Part shown: positions 16,996-25,487 of the stretch, piece after piece
Layout: each line of letters opens with the position of its first letter
Position numbering within the stretch: position 1 is the stretch's first letter
From: Hydrocarboniphaga sp.
GTDB lineage: Bacteria > Pseudomonadota > Gammaproteobacteria > Nevskiales > Nevskiaceae
Reading direction: 5' to 3'
Length of the DNA: 64,000 nucleotides
Assembly (NCBI RefSeq): GCF_028291725.1
Contig: NZ_JAQGNT010000042.1
Coordinates: 62,001-126,000, forward strand
The notes under the pieces: generated by a model
Database searches by the model: none
Told to the model about the DNA's origin: nothing
The model's input: the letters and a program-made list of their open reading frames with translations, nothing else
Translations under genes and position numbers: made by a program

Positions 16996-18258
16996 TTAAG
17001 CGTCCTCGTCGGGCAGATCGAACAGCTTGCGTGCCGACGTCACCAGCATCGCCTGCTCGACGCTGCTGGCCGCGCGCAGCTGGCTGCTCGGCGCATGCAG
17101 CAGCTTGTTGCTGAGCGTGTCGGCGACGAAGGCGATCACGTCTTCGGCCGACGCGCCGTTGGCCAGGCGGCGGCGCGCCTTGGCCAGTACGTCGTCGCGA
17201 TGGGTGCGCGCCGCGCTGCGGATCTGCGCGATCGTCGCGCCGGCGTCGCGGCCTTCGAGCCAGTGGGTGAATTCGAGCGCGTATTCGGCGATCAGCACCT
17301 CGGCCTGCTTGGCCGCCTCGGTGCGCGCCTTCATGTTGTCCTGCACGACGTCGCGCAGGTCGTCGAGCGTGTACAGGTACACGTCCTCGAGTTGGCCGAT
17401 ACGCGGATCGATATCGCGCGGCATCGCCAGGTCGATCATGAAGACCGGCTTGCGCCGGCGCTTCTTCATCGCCGCTTCCATCGCCGAGCGGTCCAGGATG
17501 TGACCGCGCGCGGCAGTCGATGACACCAGCAGGTCGATATCGGGCAGATACGAGCCCAGATCGGTCAGCGGGATCGCGTAGCCCTGCACTTCGCGCGCGA
17601 GCTTCTCGGCTTTCTCGAGGCTGCGGTTGGCGACGATCAGTTTCTGCACGCCCTGCCCGCGCAGATGGCGCGCCAGCAGCTGCACGGTTTCGCCGGCACC
17701 GATCAGCAGCGCCGTGGTTTCGCGAAAGTCGCTGAAGATGCGCTTCGCCATCTGCACCGCGGCGTAGGCCACCGACACCGGATGCGCACCGATCTGGGTG
17801 CTGCTGCGCGCCAGCTTGGCAACCTGGAACGCGTGCTGGAACAGCCGCGACAGCACCGGCCCGAGCACGCGCTGGCTTTGCGCGGTGGCATAGCTCTGTT
17901 TCATCTGGCCGAGTATCTGCGGCTCGCCGACGATCATCGAGTCCAGGCCCGAGGCGACGCGCAGGCTGTGCAGCACCGCGGCCTGGTCGCGATGGGTATA
18001 GACGAACTGGTGGATGTAGTCCTGCGGCGCGTTCAGCTCGCGGCGCCACCATTCCATCAGCCGGCCTTCGTCGTCGGCCGCGGTGATTGCCAGGATCTCG
18101 GTGCGGTTGCAGGTGGACAGGATCGCCGCCTCTTCCACACCCGGCAGCGCCCGCAACCGCGCCAGAGCCGCAGGCAGGTCCGCTTCGGTAAAGGCAAGCC
18201 GCTCGCGCGCCTCGACCGGCGCGCTGTGGTGGCTAAGCCCGAGTGTTATCAAGGCCAT
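16996..18258 (-). CDS. hemA: glutamyl-tRNA reductase
   Basis: This 420-residue protein begins MALITLGLSHHSAPVEARERL. It has the catalytic cysteine in ILSTCNRTEI, the tRNA/substrate region HSLRVASGLDSMIVGEPQIL, the NADPH loop LLIGAGETVQLLARHL and the motif VSSTAARGHIL. It reduces glutamyl-tRNA to glutamate-1-semialdehyde, the first committed step of haem synthesis. It is divergent from the TPR-lolB-ispE operon, as in Pseudomonas. The next gene downstream should be prfA; instead the accessory block begins. Confidence 0.97.
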   Translation of the reverse strand: MALITLGLSHHSAPVEARERLAFTEADLPAALARLRALPGVEEAAILSTCNRTEILAITAADDEGRLMEWWRRELNAPQDYIHQFVYTHRDQAAVLHSLRVASGLDSMIVGEPQILGQMKQSYATAQSQRVLGPVLSRLFQHAFQVAKLARSSTQIGAHPVSVAYAAVQMAKRIFSDFRETTALLIGAGETVQLLARHLRGQGVQKLIVANRSLEKAEKLAREVQGYAIPLTDLGSYLPDIDLLVSSTAARGHILDRSAMEAAMKKRRRKPVFMIDLAMPRDIDPRIGQLEDVYLYTLDDLRDVVQDNMKARTEAAKQAEVLIAEYALEFTHWLEGRDAGATIAQIRSAARTHRDDVLAKARRRLANGASAEDVIAFVADTLSNKLLHAPSSQLRAASSVEQAMLVTSARKLFDLPDEDA

Positions 18259-18469
18259 GAGCTACCTAATATTTGCCCGGTCATTGTCCAGTACCGGCCC
18301 CGACCGGACAAGAGCAAGGGCGATGCCAGCGGCGAGACCCGGCGCTGACAAGGAACCGCGCTACCATTACGCAGTCCCACAGTGACGCCGTCCTGCCGGT
18401 TTTCCGGCGGTGCGACGGCTACTCCGATCCGCGCTGCGTTCGTCCTGCCCTCGTCTCCGGCCAATAAAA

Positions 18470-20194
18470 GTGACCTTGAAATTCCGCAAGCTTGTCTTCC
18501 CGACCCTGATGCTGAGCCTGTTGTCCTGCGCAGCCGCCCTGGCCGAAGACGCGCCGGCACCCGCACCGGAAGCTCCGGACGAGTCAGATTCGGTCGGCGT
18601 CAGCGACCCCGAAGCCCAGTTCCACATCATGACCGGCGAGATGGCCGCCAACCGCGGCCAGCCCGGCCTCGCCGCCACCGAGTTCCTGGCCGCGCTGAAA
18701 ACCGTGCCGGACCCGGCCCTGGCCGCGCGCGCCACGGGCCTGGCGATCAACGCCGGCAACGGCGCCCTGCTCGAGCTGACCGCGCGCCGCTGGCTCGAGA
18801 TCGAGCCCAACAACATGGACCCGCGCGAAGTGATCCTGCAGCTCGGACTACAGCGCGGCGATGCCGAGGAAATCTATACGCAGGCCGACGCGATCATCAA
18901 CGGCCATGCCGGCGGCCGCGACGACGGCTTCCGCCATGTCGCCTTGCTGATGGCGCAGCAGCCAGGCAAGCCTGACACCTCGCTCGCGGTGCTCAAGCGC
19001 CTGGTCGACCAGTATCCGAAAGAGCCCGGCGCCTACTACGCCACCGCGCTGGTGACGCTGCGCTACGACCAGGCCGCCGCCGCTGAAGTCGCCGCACGCG
19101 AGTCCGTGCGGCTCGAGCCGGACTCCAGGGAAAACACGCTGCTGCTGATCGGCGTGCTGGTCAAGCAGCAGAAGATCGACGAGGCCGACAAGACCCTCGA
19201 CGCGCTGACCAAGCGCAACAAGAAGGAGAGCGGCGATCTGCGCCTGGCCTACGCCAAGCTGCTGCTCGAATCCAACCAGCGCGAGCGCGCCCGCGCCCAG
19301 CTCGAAAAAATCCTGAAAGAGAACCCGAAGAACGAGGACGCGCTGTATGCGCTCGGCGTATTCAACGTCAACGACGGCAAGCTCGACCTGGCCAAGAAGC
19401 AGTTCCAGTCGCTGACCAAGAACATCGAGCGCAGCAGCGACGCGCACTTCCAGCTCGGCCGCATCGCCGAGCGCCAGAAGAATTACGAAGACGCGCTGAA
19501 CGAATACAAGCAGGTCAATGCGGGCGCGCAGGCGCTCGACGCCGCGGTGCGCCGCGCCGCGGTACTGGCACAGCTCGGCCGCAGCGGCGAAGCGCGCGAA
19601 ATGCTCGCCGAAATGCGCGCGCAGTTCCCGCCGCTGGCCCAGCGCCTGCGCATGGCCGAAGGCGAAATCCTGCTGGAAGCCGGCAAGCCCGAAGAAGCAC
19701 TGGCCGCCTACAACGACGCGCTGCGCGAGGCACCCAACGACGCCGACCTGCTCTACGGCCGCTCTCTGGTCTACGACAAGACCGGCGACCAGGCCGCGTC
19801 CGAAGCCGACTTGCGCGCGATCATCGCCACCAAGCCCGACGACGCGCGCGCGCTCAACGCGCTCGGCTATCTGCTGACCATCAACGGCAAGGCCGAGCGC
19901 CTGCCGGAAGCGCAGGACCTGATCGGCAAGGCACTGAAGCTGGACCCGGACGACTCCGCGATCATCGACAGCATGGGCTGGGTCAAGTACAAACTCGGCC
20001 AGAACGAGGACGCGCGCGGTTATCTGCAGAAGGCCTACGACAAGACGCCCGATCCCGAAATCGCCGCGCATCTGGGCGAGGTGCTGTGGGTGCTCGGCCA
20101 GCGCGACGAAGCGCGCGCGGTGTGGACGCGCGCGCTGAGCGAGAGCCCGGGCCACAAGGCCGTCGTCGAGACCATGCAGCGCCTGACTCCATGA
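18470..20194 (+). CDS. exported tetratricopeptide-repeat protein
   Basis: A 574-residue protein. The GTG at 18470 gives MTLKFRKLVFPTLMLSLLSCAAALAED, a signal peptide that may alternatively be read as a lipoprotein signal (LLSC). The rest is a long TPR solenoid: LAARATGLAINAGNGALLEL, YAKLLLESNQRERARAQLEK, NEDALYALGVFNVNDGKLDL and DARALNALGYLLTINGKAER, ending with AHLGEVLWVLGQRDEARAVW. A TPR protein upstream of lolB is conserved in Pseudomonas and relatives; its role is not established, but its location suggests envelope work. Its stop overlaps the lolB start by 4 bp. Confidence 0.88.
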   Translation: MTLKFRKLVFPTLMLSLLSCAAALAEDAPAPAPEAPDESDSVGVSDPEAQFHIMTGEMAANRGQPGLAATEFLAALKTVPDPALAARATGLAINAGNGALLELTARRWLEIEPNNMDPREVILQLGLQRGDAEEIYTQADAIINGHAGGRDDGFRHVALLMAQQPGKPDTSLAVLKRLVDQYPKEPGAYYATALVTLRYDQAAAAEVAARESVRLEPDSRENTLLLIGVLVKQQKIDEADKTLDALTKRNKKESGDLRLAYAKLLLESNQRERARAQLEKILKENPKNEDALYALGVFNVNDGKLDLAKKQFQSLTKNIERSSDAHFQLGRIAERQKNYEDALNEYKQVNAGAQALDAAVRRAAVLAQLGRSGEAREMLAEMRAQFPPLAQRLRMAEGEILLEAGKPEEALAAYNDALREAPNDADLLYGRSLVYDKTGDQAASEADLRAIIATKPDDARALNALGYLLTINGKAERLPEAQDLIGKALKLDPDDSAIIDSMGWVKYKLGQNEDARGYLQKAYDKTPDPEIAAHLGEVLWVLGQRDEARAVWTRALSESPGHKAVVETMQRLTP

Positions 20195-20820
20195 GGGCAG
20201 CACTCGCGGCGCCGGTCGCCGCGGCGCTACTGGTTCTGGCCGGCTGCGTGACCGCGCCGCCTCAGGCGCAGCGCGCGGATACGCCCGCCGCTCGCGAAGC
20301 CCTCTGGCGTCTGCACCAGGCGTCGCTGGCCGCGGTCGATCGCTTCCTGATGTCCGGCCGCGTCACCAGCGCCGAACTCGCGCTGCGCGCCGACCTGCGC
20401 TGGAAAGAAAATGCCGACGGCCACTACGAACTGCGCCTCGCCGGCCCCTTCGGCGCCGGTGCGGTCGAGCTGCGCGGCGACGCGCAGGGCGTGGAAGTGC
20501 GCAACTCCGACGGCGTGCAATACACCAGCGATCCCGAGGGCTGGATACTCAAGCGCTACGGCTGGACGCTGCCGATCAGCGGCCTGCGCCACTGGGCGCT
20601 GGGCCTGCCGATCCCGGACTCGCCGTCGCAGCGGGTTGTCGACGATGCCGGCCGCCTGGCGAGCCTGACGCAAAACGGCTGGATGCTCCGCTATACCGAG
20701 TACCGCGTGCAGAACGGGTACGATCTGCCACGCCGCTTCGAAGCCGACAATGGCCGAGTGAAGCTTAAATTACTGATCGATCAATGGGACGAGCTGCCCG
20801 CTCCACTTCAGACACCCTGA
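20191..20820 (+). CDS. lolB: outer-membrane lipoprotein receptor LolB
   Basis: A 209-residue lipoprotein with signal MRAALAAPVAAALLVLAGC; the lipobox LAGC places the lipidated cysteine at residue 19. The mature part has the LolB pattern: ALWRLHQASLAAVDRFLMSG, LAGPFGAGAVELRGDAQGV, LPISGLRHWALGLPIPDSP and YDLPRRFEADNGRVKLKLLI. LolB accepts lipoproteins from LolA and inserts them in the outer membrane. Its ATGA start overlaps the TPR gene. The ispE frame is open from 20784, inside lolB. Confidence 0.95.
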   Translation: MRAALAAPVAAALLVLAGCVTAPPQAQRADTPAAREALWRLHQASLAAVDRFLMSGRVTSAELALRADLRWKENADGHYELRLAGPFGAGAVELRGDAQGVEVRNSDGVQYTSDPEGWILKRYGWTLPISGLRHWALGLPIPDSPSQRVVDDAGRLASLTQNGWMLRYTEYRVQNGYDLPRRFEADNGRVKLKLLIDQWDELPAPLQTP

Positions 20821-20834
20821 GCCACCCGTTTGCG

Positions 20835-21674
20835 GTGAACCACGCCTGGCCCGCTCCAGCCAAGCTGAACCTGTTTCTGCATGTGACCGGCCGCCGCAGT
20901 GACGGCTATCACGAGTTGCAGACCGTGTTCCAGTTTCTGGACTACGGCGACTCGCTGTATTTCACACCGCGCGGCGACGGCGTCTGCCTGCGCGTCGAAG
21001 GCCCTGCGGAAATCCCGGCGGACCGCGACCTGGTGGTTCGCGCCGCCCGCCTGCTCAGCGAAGTCAGCGGCGCCGGCCTGGGCGCCGACATCCGCGTGAT
21101 CAAGCGCATCCCGATCGGCGGCGGCCTCGGCGGCGGCTCCAGCAACGCGGCGACGACGCTGGTCGCCTTGAACCGGATCTGGAATCTGGGTCTGCCGTTC
21201 GACGAGATCGCCGATCTCGGTCTGCGTCTGGGCGCCGACGTGCCGGTGTTCGTGCGCGCCCATGCGGCCTGGGCCGAGGGCATCGGCGACCGGCTGTGGC
21301 CGATCGAGCTCGCCGAGCCCTGGTATCTGGTGGTGACCCCGCAAGTGTCGGTCTCGACCGCCGCAGTGTTCGGATCAAAGGAGCTGCGCCGCGACACGCC
21401 GCTGGTGGATCTGCAGCGCTTTCGCAGCGGCGCCGTCGGCAACGATTGCGAGCCAGTCACGCGCGCGCTGCATCCCGAGGTCGGCGCGGTGCTCGACTGG
21501 CTCGGCCAGCGCGGCATTGCGCGCATGTCCGGCACCGGCGCGTCCTGCTTCCTGGCGTTCGACACGCTCAAGCAGGCCGAGAGCCTGCGCCACGAAGTGC
21601 CGGCCCAATGGCGGGCTTTTGTCGCGCGCGGGCTGAATCGCTCGCCGCTCGCGGATATAATGCGCGGCCTCTGA
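20835..21674 (+). CDS. ispE: 4-diphosphocytidyl-2-C-methylerythritol kinase
   Basis: A 279-residue GHMP kinase of the MEP isoprenoid pathway. It has the substrate motif WPAPAKLNLFLHVTGRRSDG, the ATP loop PIGGGLGGGSSNAATTL and the C-terminal RMSGTGASCFLAF. The GTG at 20835 is chosen because MNHAWPAPAKLN lines up with the usual N-terminus (E. coli MRTQWPSPAKLN). An ATG at 20784 would add 17 residues and overlap lolB. It lies between lolB and tRNA-Gln, the standard order. Confidence 0.93.
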   Translation: MNHAWPAPAKLNLFLHVTGRRSDGYHELQTVFQFLDYGDSLYFTPRGDGVCLRVEGPAEIPADRDLVVRAARLLSEVSGAGLGADIRVIKRIPIGGGLGGGSSNAATTLVALNRIWNLGLPFDEIADLGLRLGADVPVFVRAHAAWAEGIGDRLWPIELAEPWYLVVTPQVSVSTAAVFGSKELRRDTPLVDLQRFRSGAVGNDCEPVTRALHPEVGAVLDWLGQRGIARMSGTGASCFLAFDTLKQAESLRHEVPAQWRAFVARGLNRSPLADIMRGL

Positions 21675-21701
21675 GCCCGGCTCGGACCGATTCATCTTTT
21701 T

Positions 21702-21776
21702 TGGGGCGTCGCCAAGTGGTAAGGCAGCGGGTTTTGATCCCGTCATTCGGTGGTTCGAATCCATCCGCCCCAGCCA
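21702..21776 (+). tRNA. tRNA-Gln (anticodon TTG)
   Basis: A complete 75-nt tRNA with encoded CCA. The acceptor stem TGGGGCG pairs with CGCCCCA, the anticodon arm is GCGGGTTTTGATCCCGT with anticodon TTG, and the T arm contains GGTTCGAATCC. Position between ispE and prs is typical of this group. Confidence 0.95.
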
Positions 21777-21782
21777 GTTTTT

Positions 21783-21850
21783 GAAGTGTGGCAGAAGCGG
21801 GTTTTGATCCCGGACCATTCCAATGGGTTCGAATCCATCCGCCCCAGCCA
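21783..21850 (+). pseudogene. decayed second tRNA-Gln copy
   Basis: Immediately after the intact tRNA, GAAGTGTGGCAGAAGCGGG and TTTTGATCCCG repeat its D-arm/anticodon part imperfectly. The variable region is altered (GACCATTCCAAT). Then 30 bp from the T arm through CCA and GTTTT (21826-21855) are identical to 21752-21781. The 5' acceptor strand is missing, so it cannot fold as a tRNA. Confidence 0.8.
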
Positions 21851-21897
21851 GTTTTCAGTTTGTTTCTTCCGCAGCGCCGTAGCCACGAGATGATTCC

Positions 21898-22851
21898 ATG
21901 TCCGACAGCCAGTTGATGCTTTTCACGGGCAATGCGAATCCGCAGCTCGCCCGCGAAATTGCCAACTACATGCGCATTCCGCTCGGCAAGGCCGCGCTGG
22001 GCCGATTCTCCGATGGCGAAGTGCAGATCGAGATCCTGGAGAACGTGCGCGGCAAGGACGTGTTCGTGATCCAGCCGACCTGCGCACCGACCAACGACAA
22101 TTTCATGGAGCTGGTGATGATGCTCGACGCGCTCAAGCGCGCCTCGGCGCAGCGCATCACCGCGGTCATGCCCTATTTTGGCTACGCCCGCCAGGATCGC
22201 CGCCCGCGCAGCGCGCGCGTGCCGATCAGCGCCAAGGTCTGCGCCGACATGATCGGCGAATGCGGCGCCAACCGCGTGCTGACGGTCGACCTGCATGCCG
22301 ACCAGATCCAGGGTTTCTTCGACATCCCGGTCGACAACGTCTACGCCTCGCCGGTGCTGCTTGGCGACATCTGGCGGCAGAAGTACGAGAACCTGATCGT
22401 CGTCAGCCCCGATGTCGGCGGCGTGGTCCGCGCCCGCGCGGTCGCCAAGCGGCTCGACGACGCCGACCTCGCGATCATCGACAAACGCCGTCCGCGCCCG
22501 AACGAGGCCAAGGTGATGAACATCATTGGTGACGTACGCGGCAAGACCTGCGTGCTGGTCGATGATCTCGTCGACACCGCCGGCACGCTCGGCCAGGCCG
22601 CCGGCGCGCTGAAAGACGCCGGCGCCGTTGCCGTCGTCGCCTACGTGACGCATCCGGTGCTGTCCGGCGCGGCGATCACCAACATCAACAACTCGCGACT
22701 CGACAAGCTGGTGGTCACCGACACGATCCCGCTCAGCGCCGAAGCCGCCGCCTGTCCGAAAATCCGCCAGCTGTCGATCGGCGGCCTGCTCGCCGAAACC
22801 ATACGCCGCGTCAGCGCGGAGGAATCCGTCAGCTCGCTGTATCTCGACTAA
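21898..22851 (+). CDS. prs: ribose-phosphate pyrophosphokinase
   Basis: A 317-residue PRPP synthase. It starts [20 protein letters not shown], has the divalent-metal motif [19 protein letters not shown], and the PRPP-binding loop [15 protein letters not shown]. It makes PRPP for purine, pyrimidine, histidine and NAD synthesis. Its position after tRNA-Gln and ispE is canonical, though rplY, pth and ychF are displaced by about 4.8 kb of inserted genes. Confidence 0.98.
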   Translation: MSDSQLMLFTGNANPQLAREIANYMRIPLGKAALGRFSDGEVQIEILENVRGKDVFVIQPTCAPTNDNFMELVMMLDALKRASAQRITAVMPYFGYARQDRRPRSARVPISAKVCADMIGECGANRVLTVDLHADQIQGFFDIPVDNVYASPVLLGDIWRQKYENLIVVSPDVGGVVRARAVAKRLDDADLAIIDKRRPRPNEAKVMNIIGDVRGKTCVLVDDLVDTAGTLGQAAGALKDAGAVAVVAYVTHPVLSGAAITNINNSRLDKLVVTDTIPLSAEAAACPKIRQLSIGGLLAETIRRVSAEESVSSLYLD

Positions 22852-22866
22852 AGCGCTCGCACAACC

Positions 22867-22943
22867 GTAGGTGGCAACCCCTTGCCGGCATCAGGCCCCG
22901 ATTACACATCGAGTGACATGTCGGCAAAGGATTGCCGACCTGC
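22867..22943. repeat. GTAG-type palindromic repeat, family A, diverged copy
   Basis: The left arm GTAGGTGGCAACCCCTTGCC has several changes from the family; the right arm ATGTCGGCAAAGGATTGCC ends GACCTGC instead of GACCTAC. It sits between prs and the GNAT gene. Confidence 0.7.
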
Positions 22944-22960
22944 TGCGAGGGCCAGGCCGC

Positions 22961-23527
22961 ATGGATGCAGACTTTGAATTCAAGCCTCTGAAACTCGCGC
23001 AACTCGGCGACGCCGAGTCGGTGTTCGGGGATTGCGGCGATGGCCGCCACTGCTGGTGCTCTTACTGGTATCGCAGCCAGCACGACTACAAGGCCGGCTG
23101 GGGCGAAGGCAATCACCAATTCTTTCGCAAACTGCTGCACAGCGGCGCCACGCCAGGCCTCCTTGCCTATCGTGGCACCGCGCCTGCCGGCTGGTGCGGC
23201 CTTGCACCCCGCCACCATTTCGATCGACTGAACCGCTCGCGCTCCTTTGCGCCCGTCGACTCCACGCCAGTGTGGGCCCTGAATTGTTTCATCGTGAAGA
23301 AGGACTTCCGGCGTCAGGGCCTGCTCAAAAAGATGATCGCCGCCGCGGTGAAATTCGCCGGCGACCATGGCGCCGAATGTGTCGAAGCCTATCCGGTCGA
23401 TGCGCTGCGCAAACACAACTCGGCGGAGCTGTACGTCGGCACGCTGTCAGCATTTGAACAGACCGGTTTCGTCGAGGTGGCCCGGCGTCTGCCTTCGCGG
23501 CCCATCGTGCGTTTGCGGCTGAAATGA
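22961..23527 (+). CDS. GNAT-family N-acetyltransferase
   Basis: A 188-residue protein starting at the ATG at 22961 (MDADFEFKPLKLAQLGD). The N-terminal CWCSYWYRSQHDYKAGWG matches a GNAT subfamily with a conserved Cys-Trp-Cys stretch. The acetyl-CoA region is VWALNCFIVKKDFRRQGL followed by LKKMIAAAVKFA, where the R-R-Q-G-L loop holds the pyrophosphate. The substrate is unknown. It is flanked by palindromic repeats on both sides and looks like a single-gene accessory insertion. Confidence 0.82.
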   Translation: MDADFEFKPLKLAQLGDAESVFGDCGDGRHCWCSYWYRSQHDYKAGWGEGNHQFFRKLLHSGATPGLLAYRGTAPAGWCGLAPRHHFDRLNRSRSFAPVDSTPVWALNCFIVKKDFRRQGLLKKMIAAAVKFAGDHGAECVEAYPVDALRKHNSAELYVGTLSAFEQTGFVEVARRLPSRPIVRLRLK

Positions 23528-23534
23528 AGCGGTA

Positions 23535-23564
23535 GCCCGTGGAAGAGTGCCGGCCTCCACGGGC
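23535..23564 (+). terminator. hairpin after the GNAT gene
   Basis: GCCCGTGGA (23535-23543) pairs with TCCACGGGC (23556-23564) just after the GNAT stop. The following ATCGCCCTTG is not a real T-tract, so termination strength is doubtful. Confidence 0.4.
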
Positions 23565-23667
23565 ATCGCCCTTGTTCGTGGGGCAGCTCGTGGCCCCAAT
23601 GCCTCTACCTTAACGGACATGGCGCTTTTGCCATCCCCGATGATGAAACCAACGGGGCGCCCGAATC

Positions 23668-23746
23668 GTAGGTCGGCAATCCCTTGCCGACGTGAGGCCT
23701 CGATTGCGCATCGACCGTACACGTCGGCAAAGGATTGCCGACCTAC
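23668..23746. repeat. GTAG...CTAC palindromic repeat, family A
   Basis: Arms GTAGGTCGGCAATCCCTTGC and its near-complement ending GCCGACCTAC, with a 25-30 bp central region. It lies between the convergent GNAT and protease genes. Confidence 0.9.
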
Positions 23747-23780
23747 GCGCGGTTCACGTCAAGGTAGTGCGCCCCGCCCT

Positions 23781-25262
23781 TCAGCTCAGATCCACCGGTA
23801 CGAAGATCCGCGCTTCGCCGCGCTGGATCAGCAGCGCGATGTGGCGATCCGCCTTGGCGGTAATGTCGCGCAGCTGCTTGACGCTGTCGATGGGCTTGCC
23901 GTTGGCCGACAGCACGATATCGCCCGGGCGGATGCCGGCTTCGGCTGCCGCGGCGGCGACGTCCTGCACCAGCAGGCCGCCTTTGACCTCGACCTGCTTC
24001 TGCTCGTCGGGCGTCAGCGGACGCACCGCCATGCCGAGCTTGCCGGAGGCGGCGGCGCTGTCGCCTTCGTCGGCGCTGGCGACCTGTTTGTCCGTCATCT
24101 CGTCGAGCTTCGCGCTCAGCTCTTTCTCGCGGCCCTCACGCCATACCGTCAGCTTGATCTTGCTGCCCGGCTGCATTGCAGCGACTGCGGCCGGCAGTTC
24201 GGCGGTCTCGTCGATGGTCTTGCCGTCGAGCTTCACGATCACGTCGCCGGGCTCGATGCCGGCGCGCTCGGCCGGGCTGTCCTTCTCGACGTTCGACACC
24301 AGCGCGCCCTGCGGCTTGTCCAGGCCGAAGCTCTTCGCCAGATCCTGGGTCACCGCCTGGATGGTCACGCCGAGCTTGCCGCGCGATACGTGCCCGGTGG
24401 CCTGCAGCTGCTTGGTGACGTTCATCGCGACGTCGATCGGGATCGAGAAGCTGACGCCCTGGAAGCCGCCGCTGCGCGTATAGATCTGCGAGTTGATGCC
24501 GACCACTTCGCCGTCGAGATTGAACAACGGGCCACCGGAGTTACCCGGGTTGATCGCCACATCGGTCTGCAGGAACGGCACGTACGAGCCGTCCGGCAGA
24601 GTGCGGCCCTTGGCGCTGACGATGCCCTGGGTGACGCTGTTCTCGAAACCGAACGGGCTACCGATCGCAACCACCCATTCGCCGACTTCGAGCTGGCTCG
24701 GATCGCCGACCTTGACCGTCGGCAGATCGTGCGCGTCGATCTTCAGCACCGCGATGTCGCTCTTGGTGTCCTGACCGATCACCTTGGCGGTGAACTCGCG
24801 CTTGTCGGTCAGCTTGACGGTGACTTCCTTGGCATCGGCGACCACATGTGCATTGGTCAGGATGATGCCGTCGGCACCGAGGATGAAGCCCGAACCTTCA
24901 CCGCGCACGGCCGAATCCGGAATCTGCTGCTGCGGGAACTGGCGGAAAAACTGGCCGAAGGGGCTGTCGTCATCGTCGTCGCCGAAACCCGGCATGCCGC
25001 GCAGCTGGCCGCTGCGGGCCGAGGTCTTGACCAGGCCCTTGGTGGTGATATTGACCACCGCGGGGCCGTAGGCGCGAACCATCGCGCTGAAATCCGGCAG
25101 CGCGGCGCGGCCGATCACGCTGGTGGATTGCGGGATCGGCGCCGCGACCGGAACCACCGGTGCCGCCTCGTGACCCATCGCAAAGATCGTGGCGGGAACC
25201 CCGATGACGGCCGCGCCCAACAGCGCGGCGGCGAACGGATTGCGGACGAATTTCAGCGACAT
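23781..25262 (-). CDS. degP: DegP/MucD-type periplasmic serine endoprotease
   Basis: A 493-residue HtrA-family protease. The N-terminal hydrophobic segment AAALLGAAVIGVPATIFAMG is a signal peptide or anchor. The catalytic triad is His139 (ILTNAHVV), Asp169 (TKSDIAVLKID) and Ser242 (NPGNSGGPL). Two PDZ domains follow, about residues 290-385 and 400-493 (GALVSNVEKDSPAERAGIEP; GGLLVQDVAAAAAEAGIRPG). A DDDDD tract precedes the Q-rich LA-like loop at about 95-115. It degrades or refolds misfolded periplasmic proteins. It lies downstream of a two-component system with a PmrA-like box in between. Confidence 0.93.
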   Translation of the reverse strand: MSLKFVRNPFAAALLGAAVIGVPATIFAMGHEAAPVVPVAAPIPQSTSVIGRAALPDFSAMVRAYGPAVVNITTKGLVKTSARSGQLRGMPGFGDDDDDSPFGQFFRQFPQQQIPDSAVRGEGSGFILGADGIILTNAHVVADAKEVTVKLTDKREFTAKVIGQDTKSDIAVLKIDAHDLPTVKVGDPSQLEVGEWVVAIGSPFGFENSVTQGIVSAKGRTLPDGSYVPFLQTDVAINPGNSGGPLFNLDGEVVGINSQIYTRSGGFQGVSFSIPIDVAMNVTKQLQATGHVSRGKLGVTIQAVTQDLAKSFGLDKPQGALVSNVEKDSPAERAGIEPGDVIVKLDGKTIDETAELPAAVAAMQPGSKIKLTVWREGREKELSAKLDEMTDKQVASADEGDSAAASGKLGMAVRPLTPDEQKQVEVKGGLLVQDVAAAAAEAGIRPGDIVLSANGKPIDSVKQLRDITAKADRHIALLIQRGEARIFVPVDLS

Positions 25263-25328
25263 TGATCATCTCCAGTCGTGTTGCAGGGCGAAACCGCCTC
25301 TGTATGAACAGGAGATTGGAGTGCGCGA

Positions 25329-25345
25329 CTTAAGGAAGAGTTAAG
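25329..25345. promoter_or_regulatory. PmrA/QseB-like direct repeat upstream of degP
   Basis: CTTAAG, five bases, GTTAAG on the plus strand (CTTAAC, five bases, CTTAAG on the minus), 67 bp upstream of the degP ATG. This matches the known PmrA-type box YTTAAK-N5-YTTAAK except for one base. The OmpR-family regulator encoded at 26791-27477 is the obvious candidate to bind it. Confidence 0.5.
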
Positions 25346-25390
25346 ACGCGGCTGCCGCAATGAAACGAAACGTAACGCCGTAGGTTGGGG

Positions 25391-25487
25391 GTAGGTTGGG
25401 GTGAGCGCAGCGAACCCCAACGATCACCGCCAGATCAGGGCCAGCGCCGCGCCGATGTTGGGGTTCGCTGCGCTCACCCCAACCTAC
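25391..25487. repeat. GTAG...CTAC palindromic repeat, family B
   Basis: Perfect 31-bp inverted repeat: the arm beginning GTAGGTTGGGGTGAGCGCAG (25391-25421) and its exact complement (25457-25487), around 35 bp. An extra half-arm, GTAGGTTGGGG, precedes it at 25380. It supplies the TAG stop of the kinase gene at 25484. Confidence 0.92.

Noticed and set aside
18848-20203. 451-codon minus-strand open frame opposite the TPR gene
   Set aside because: Antisense shadow of repeated TPR codons; no recognisable protein family or start signals.
21783-21850. A second functional tRNA-Gln
   Set aside because: No 5' acceptor strand complementary to CGCCCCA exists and the variable region is disrupted, so no cloverleaf can form.
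23547-25265. 572-codon plus-strand open frame opposite the protease gene
   Set aside because: Runs through a palindromic repeat and the antisense of degP; composition is that of a shadow frame.
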